Assembly: GCF_036785885.1 (NCBI RefSeq)
Contig: NC_092323.1
Span: 6,952,501-7,016,500 of the forward strand
DNA length: 64,000 bases
Source: Coffea arabica
Taxonomy: Eukaryota > Streptophyta > Magnoliopsida > Gentianales > Rubiaceae
Direction: 5' to 3'
Part shown: positions 58,201 through 64,000 of the stretch, piece by piece
Position numbering within the stretch: position 1 is the stretch's first letter
Layout: each line of letters opens with the position of its first letter
Notes under the pieces: generated by a model
What the model was told of the DNA's origin: nothing
The model's input: only the letters and a program-made list of their open reading frames with translations
The model's database searches: none
Made by a program: the position numbers and the translations under genes

Positions 58201-60677
58201 CCTGCTTACAAGCCAGAGATGAAAGGACGACAGTTGTGCTTCAGAAACTAGTCCTGTTTAAAACAATTCTCCTCACAACAACCAAGACATTTACAACATT
58301 CCGTTTCCACCTGACATGTCCTCCATTCCCTGCCTTGGAAATGCAGAAAGCCAAAGCTAGCAGGGCTGGCAGCAGGAAAAAGTTCCAAATTGAATGGTCT
58401 CGGCCACATTATTTGACATTTGTCCCTAATGATGCTAACTAGTTAAAGAACCAATAATTGATCTTCCCTCCCCTGGACTTGTTTTCCACATTCAACAAAT
58501 TATCGGAATCTATTCAGCAAAGCATTTGATCATGCTGCTTTTTTTTTTCTTTTTTCTTTTTTCTTTTTAAGGAAACAGACTCATGCATGCATTACGGTTT
58601 TCAATGGGATCAAAGGAAAATTTTGTCCTGTCGTTGACCTAAGAGTAATTATGAGGTTCTTATCTAAAGTTACTTCGTGAATGTTGCACCCGTATTCCTA
58701 CCACTCCACCACGTAAGACTGCAGTTGAAGCTTGAGAATATACAGATCATGAAGCAACACATACAATGTAATACACTTTTCTTGGTTTAGAATGCGAAAA
58801 GGCAGTGATGGATTAATATTTATTAGTTGCTATTTCCTAATAAACATGGGAAACATAAGTTTGTGATGACAGCATTTTAGTTGACACCGGAAACGACATC
58901 AGTGAACATTTTTCCTGAGCATGCCATTTTAGTGGCGTTTGACCCACATACATATTAACTTTTAGATTTTTTTTCCCTATTTGAGTTGCAAGTTTAATGT
59001 AAAAGATTAAAGATTGTCGTGTGCCCCGGATTAAGTTGAACCAGACGCGGGTTGCCCAAAAAATCTGCGGAAGAATAGCTTCGAATTTGTTATGAACTAA
59101 CAAAACACGAAATTCATTTGCATGTTTGTTCTGTCCCAGGACAGATAAAGAACACTACCTCATTACTCGCTATTATATTGGCTTCAGTAGTAAAGGTACT
59201 AGGTCTTGGTATTCCGAGTGATGACACGGGTAATAATCTGAGAAGTTCAACACAAGTACATGAACACGCAGGAAAACTTTTACTTCGCAAATGTATAAAC
59301 CTTTGAAAGAAGTTCTTAATACATGTCTCGTCATGTCTTAAGAATACGCATTTCTTTATATGCTAACTCTAGCTTATAGCAAGTAAACTCTTATATCTGA
59401 ATCTTTCGAAGACAAAATGTTGATATGCAAAACAAAATTGCAAATTTACAGAAACCAAGGGGATTAAGCTCCTACAGCAGGCGAATAAAGGACGCATCAT
59501 GATTTTGTGATTGTCGAGAATCACTTTAATTCTAGTAAAAGCAAGGAATGTATTTCCTCAAAAAAAAAAAAAAAAAAAAAAGGTATCCATTTGATTATGT
59601 GCTTCTATGTGAAACAATATTCCTTCTTGATGAATATGATATGAAGCATGAAGAGAGAGAGAGGATTTCACAAGCAATCATGAATTTCGATAAACATTAA
59701 CAATTAAACAAATTTTTGCCCCACGATCTCCTTGCAGTAATAGAGAAAAGCCCTGAAACCAGCGCATGGCCTAACGGAAGAATGGAAAAAGTATTTCTCA
59801 TAAGCTCAAAAAAAAAAAAAAAAAAAAAAAAGAATAAGGTTGTCAAGTACTCCCATGTCAAACTTATAACACGGCATTTCCAGATTTCCCGATTAAGTGG
59901 AAAAAAAAAAATGGATGACAAAAATCCTGTGCTTGCCCTAATACCTATCTTTGTATAGAATTAGATGCTTAAACGTTCAGCGGGAAAATAACAATACTAC
60001 TAAACTAAAAACATATGCGACGTAAAAACTATAGAATGCACAGGCCATATAACCGAATTAAGATGAAGGTGATATTTCTCTTTTCAATTTTCTTTTTTGT
60101 CAGAGTAAACGGTAAGCTTTGAGGTTGCTGTTCTACAACTGTATTTTCGATCTTTTGTTGTCAGTGTCCTCGCCCTGTCACGATACGTATCATGAAAATC
60201 ACAAGCAGAAAAGCAAACATTAAAAGATTGGCAGTTAAAAGCAAACCCTATACATAATTACATACTAAAATGGCAGATTCAGAACTACAAGTCTACGAAA
60301 TAAAATTCCATTAATATAATATACCAGAAAAACAAGTAAGAATACCGTATATAGTGTTGATATTCTTATAGGAGTCTATCTTTGTGGGAATATCCACTAC
60401 TCAGTACGATCTGTTGCATAACCAATGATCGAAAATATCATGATACTCAGACAAAGCAAAGACTCTCAAGAATATTAATTTTCTTTGAACTTAAAAAAAC
60501 TGAATGGAACTAGGGGAGTAATATATTTGTGCATCTGATCAATAAAATAAAATGACGATAACATGAAGGAAGTAAGAGAGTATTGTAAGTAAATTAATTA
60601 AGAAAAGAAACCCAAAACAGTATTGCCTGGCTCCGTTCTGTCTGCCTCTTTCTTTAGCTTGGGAGGTTGCAGAGGCC
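55232..60677. other. Intergenic, no gene recognised
   Basis: About 5.4 kb with no supported gene. Contents seen: a (GA)n microsatellite at 56015-56035; T and A homopolymers near 56110, 57480, 59561 and 59810; and scattered short frames without motifs, such as 56146-56334. Confidence 0.5.
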
Positions 60678-60932
60678 TTATAACAACAAAGAGCCCCCTA
60701 CTAGAACTGATGAAGAACCCTTCTTGGACTTGTTGATGAGTTTTCCCCACCAACTTGAACGTCCTCGACCACCAGAAGAGAACTTTGCTAAACGTTTTAG
60801 TGGTAGTACTACCAGTTGTAAATCCTTCTTTTTCTTGAACCAGTGCAACAAGTTGGCTTCTGGGATTAGTAATAATATTAGAAGTAAACAAGTAAATGGT
60901 TGTGAAGCGAAATTTTCATCTTCTTCAACCAT
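60678..60932 (-). CDS. Possible small basic protein, function unknown
   Basis: Weak candidate of 84 residues. An acidic N-terminus (MVEEDEN) is followed by a hydrophobic stretch (residues 13-32), then KKKK and a Lys/Arg/Ser-rich tail. I recognise no family. The ATG context (AAAGATGG) is good, and the minus-strand sequence upstream is a long CT-rich leader containing a (GAA)n tract (60975-61019), as in many plant 5' UTRs. Against it, overlapping frames of similar length exist on both strands and there is no TATA box or conserved motif. The longer poly-Arg frame reaching 61031 is the triplet repeat and not part of the call. Confidence 0.22.
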   Translation of the reverse strand: MVEEDENFASQPFTCLLLILLLIPEANLLHWFKKKKDLQLVVLPLKRLAKFSSGGRGRSSWWGKLINKSKKGSSSVLVGGSLLL

Positions 60933-60974
60933 CTTTGCATAATTATTTAAAATGCAACCACCAACCACCCTCCC

Positions 60975-61019
60975 TCTTCTTCTTCTTCTTCTTCTTCTTC
61001 TTCTTCTTCTTCTTCTTCT
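60975..61019. repeat. (CTT)n microsatellite
   Basis: About 15 uninterrupted CTT units on the plus strand (GAA on minus). It produces the poly-Leu and poly-Arg frames seen here, which should not be read as proteins. Confidence 0.93.
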
Positions 61020-62344
61020 ACTGTTACACAAACCCCTCTTTTCTTATTTCTGTTTGTGGCCAACAGCGGGATTTGATATACATCACGCAAAAGGATACAT
61101 ATGTGTATCCTTGGAGAAAGAAGAGAGAGAAATGGAGAGTTGAGACTTGAGAGTAGAGAGGGGAAGCTATGGGATGGTGAAAAAGAGAGTGGCTGAGAGC
61201 TGAAGGAGGGAGGGCAGAGAGAAGGGAGGGTTCTTAAAAGAAGGGTCCCAGCCCCGGAAGAGGAATAGACATTTTGTCCATGCGACTTGTTCTATTTCAC
61301 GCTTCTTGTTTTGCCTTCCGGGTCGGCCAGTTGAATTCCCTTTCAAGTTTTGTCCACTCGCATATGCAGTACAAATCCGTGACCGACTCCTGCCAGGCAC
61401 TTTTGGGAATTTTTTGCAATTTCTATTTTAAAAAATATTCAAAATATCTCTAATATTTTGTTAAATAAATATATTTTGTTTTTTATTTTTAAAATATTAA
61501 CTTTACGTTTCTTATAAATTTAAGTTAGAAAATTTTAGTTTAACCTAAGTTTTTGCCCATTTTTTAGTCAGAAATCATCATGTGACATATATTCAATATT
61601 TTTTATGTATAAAAGAGTTAGATTTTACCTTATTAGTTACAAAAATGAATATGAATTAAATTAGATCTCACTTTTTGGAGAAAAAATAAACATAGATTAG
61701 GTCAAATTTTACTTTTCAAGGGGTAAAAAAAATATGAATAAAGCAATTTATTTAAATATAAATAATATTTAATCATTTTATCGTTAAAAAAGTGACTATA
61801 TGTGAGTCATGTGATGAATTTAGAATAAAAAAATGATATAAACTTATATTCAAATTAAATTTTATAGTCTTGATTTTATAAGAAACGTAAAATCGCCTTT
61901 TTAAGTAAAGAATGAAAATTTTTATTTGATAAAATGTGATGGAAACGATTTTTCCTTTATGTTTTAAGGAATTATTGTTGTTATTATTGGAGGTTGGTGA
62001 TGTAATATGGTACACTTGAAGGTTTGTAAAAAAGCGGCGAGTGGGATTGATAAGTACGCGCGAAGGAAACGAGTAGGAGAAGAAAAGGTACATGGAAGGC
62101 CGGTGATGGGCCCTTTTCAACTTTCATATTGGTCCGTATTCTAGTGAATGGGCGAGACGCAAATTCTCGCCTTCGTGGTCTCATTCAACCAATCGATCAT
62201 AATATCATCTGCTCATTATTCTTCCTTGTCCCTCTTCAACACTTCTGGACTCGAAACTTTTTAGTACTACAAGATGCTAAAGCTGAATGAAGCTGGAGTT
62301 TCATGCTACTCTCCATTCCTTCCGTATGTATTAGCTATTTTTTA

Positions 62345-62502
62345 GAGTGTTTTTGAAAAAAATACTGTAGCAGTGTATATGAAATTTTTTTTGAAATATT
62401 TGAAATATTGTATGAATGAGATGTTTTTTGAGTTATTATGTATTATTGTAGTATTGTATTTAAAAAACTTATTTTTGAAAAAATGGTCAATCCAAACGGA
62501 GT
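62345..62502. mobile_element. Possible PIF-like MITE
   Basis: The left end GAGTGTTTTTGAAAAA and the reversed right end ACTCCGTTTGGATTGACC resemble the ends at 55059. The body contains ATACTGTAGCAGTG, shared with the two better MITEs above. Ends are diverged and target duplication is unclear. Confidence 0.4.
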
Positions 62503-62518
62503 GTCTAAAAGGTACTCT

Positions 62519-62602
62519 GGGATATAGTTTCGATTTTCATCATATTCCAAAATTGTTTCTGGGATATAGTTTCGATTTTCATCACATTCCAAAATTGAGC
62601 TT
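62519..62602. repeat. 42-bp direct tandem duplication
   Basis: GGGATATAGTTTCGATTTTC and the following CATCAYATTCCAAAATTG appear at 62519 and again at 62561, differing by one base. This suggests a recent duplication. Confidence 0.9.
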
Positions 62603-63787
62603 AACGCTATTTCCTCCAAAGTTTCACAAATGATATCATATTAGAGTAGTTTTTATTTAGTTATATTGAGTTGCAAGCCCTTCCCTTTCTATTTTGTAAG
62701 GTTTGGAGTTTTCTCTTAAATTTAAAAAATTTATAATTAACATAATAAAAAAAGAAATATAATTTGCACTCCATTTTTTATTATTGGCTCTTCTAGCATT
62801 TGTTTTATCATATAGTCTATTAAAAGAAAACTATATGATTAAAATGATAGTAAGAATGTAATTAATAAAAATGAAAGTGCAAATAACATTTCTCTTAAAA
62901 AAAAAGAAGCTATAGTAAGGGTACATTTGATAAAATTGAAATTTGAAAACTAAAATCTGAGTCCATTAAATTGTTGACTCGTTAAGTATTAAATTTTGAT
63001 ATGTTTGAATATATATATTAAATGAGTATATCTTATATACACTGACAATGTATGCACTATCACCGTTTGATTCATAACATGTGCGAAAAGTTGAATTTCA
63101 AATTTAAATTTTGCATAGTTGTCATTCATCCAACGATGACAGTGTAGGAAAGATTAATCCATATTTAAATTACATGATAAGTGATATCACTGGTCACTTT
63201 TTTTTGGAGTAAGTTTTGTTTAGAAAATTCAGTATCATTTAATTAATTTAGATGTTCTATTTTAGTTATTAATGTATATGAACATGTTAACATCTGAACT
63301 CATTAAACTTAAATGTTAAATTGAATCATTAAACGGGGTCTAAGTTGATCATAATGTTGTTAGCGTGGCCAAAGTGAAGCTAAGTTGGTAATAGCTGAAA
63401 ATTGCGCCCTGTATATATGATGTACCCATGACCTTAATTGAATGTCAGTCGTTTTCTCATGGAAAAGTAGAGTAACGTAACTTCGAAATTTAAAGTCCGT
63501 CAGGAAGCAAATGCGCGCAAAATGCAGGCTTTCAGTTGTCTTGTTATGTCGATTACTATTCTTGCCATTATATTCCTTTATAACACGACCATGCTTAATT
63601 GGATTCTCGATTTAGAAAGAAGATTTGATTGGTTGTACTAAGGTCTACTTAGTAGGGTTGCTCAGTTCATCCTCGCCGTCTAATGAAATTTTTGCTCCAG
63701 TTACTAGCTAAGGATGAATCTTGAATCAAAGGAAAACCAAATCTAGCACACGACGACACTATTGATGCAGCCAATTGCAAAATCCAG

Positions 63788-63788
63788 A

Positions 63789-63825
<37 letters not shown>

Positions 63826-63827
63826 AG
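63788..63827. repeat. (TA)n(GA)n microsatellite
   Basis: About 26 bp of TA followed by about 12 bp of GA. Confidence 0.9.
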
Positions 63828-64000
63828 CAGGCCATGATGCCACGTCGTCTACGCTGTGCAGGAAATGACTTTGGAAATCAAGACAATCCAGGGTCGGCTA
63901 TATTGACTTGCAATCCATCCATTTTTTTTTTTTTTTCATCACAGTGGGTATCTGGGGCCGAGAACTGGTTACCGTACGCCCCAACTAATCCCACTGCGTG

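Larger units (their letters stand above)
61150..64000. other. Intergenic, AT-rich with MITE-like pieces
   Basis: No gene is supported. Contents: a fold-back AT-rich segment at about 61497-61900 sharing TTACGTTTCTTATAAA in inverted copies; a small MITE-like element near 62345-62502; a 42-bp direct duplication at 62519-62602; a possible TACACTGACA-ended MITE at about 63035-63150; and a (TA)n(GA)n microsatellite at 63788-63827. Confidence 0.45.

Noticed and set aside
60678-61150. Poly-Arg and poly-Leu proteins
   Set aside because: They are translations of the (CTT)n/(GAA)n microsatellite, not genuine protein sequence.

Overview
The window looks like a gene-sparse stretch of a dicot plant nuclear chromosome. 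It is AT-rich, has introns bounded by GT/AG, (TA)n microsatellites, many small transposons, and plant-only gene families (EPFL and PIP-like secreted peptides, an HSL2-type receptor kinase, MIR169-like loci). An asterid is plausible, but the sequence alone does not fix the species. About seven protein-coding genes are well supported. They cover roughly 10 kb of the 64 kb; the rest is intergenic sequence and repeats.

Layout, left to right. 1-8.4 kb: no gene, with an old LTR-retrotransposon leader remnant, a three-copy retroposed tandem repeat with a 16-bp target duplication, and a long-inverted-repeat MITE. 8.4-8.9 kb: an EPFL2-like secreted cysteine-rich peptide gene (+, two exons). 9-16 kb: a two-copy retroposed repeat with a 12-bp target duplication, an unassigned MIRNA-like hairpin, and a Mutator-type MITE with a 9-bp target duplication. 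16.4-17.7 kb: intronless mitochondrial cysteine desulfurase NFS1 (-). 18.4-21.7 kb: a Glu/Asn-rich, membrane-anchored acidic protein with a 5' UTR intron (+). 23.5-25.4 kb: cytochrome c oxidase subunit 6a (-, four exons). 27.0-27.3 kb: a PIP-like secreted peptide precursor with two peptide motifs (-). 30.7-31.8 kb: an SMI1/KNR4-like protein (-). 35.6-38.2 kb: a probable nuclear coiled-coil protein (-, four exons, assembled here from splice sites). 39.1-40.8 kb: a non-autonomous Helitron. 41.5-45 kb: two tandem MIR169-like hairpins on the minus strand. 47.0-51.2 kb: an HSL2-like LRR receptor kinase (-, two exons). 51-64 kb: no confident gene, several MITEs, and one weak small-ORF candidate near 60.8 kb.

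The genes do not form an operon-like system. Two themes recur: small signalling molecules and receptors of the EPFL, PIP and HAESA-like type, and nuclear-encoded mitochondrial proteins (NFS1 for Fe-S clusters, COX6A for complex IV). From memory, Arabidopsis carries EPFL2, an acidic membrane protein and COX6A side by side on chromosome 4, and HSL2 next to NFS1 on chromosome 5. Finding both sets in one window suggests the ancestral order was kept here and split in Arabidopsis after genome duplication.
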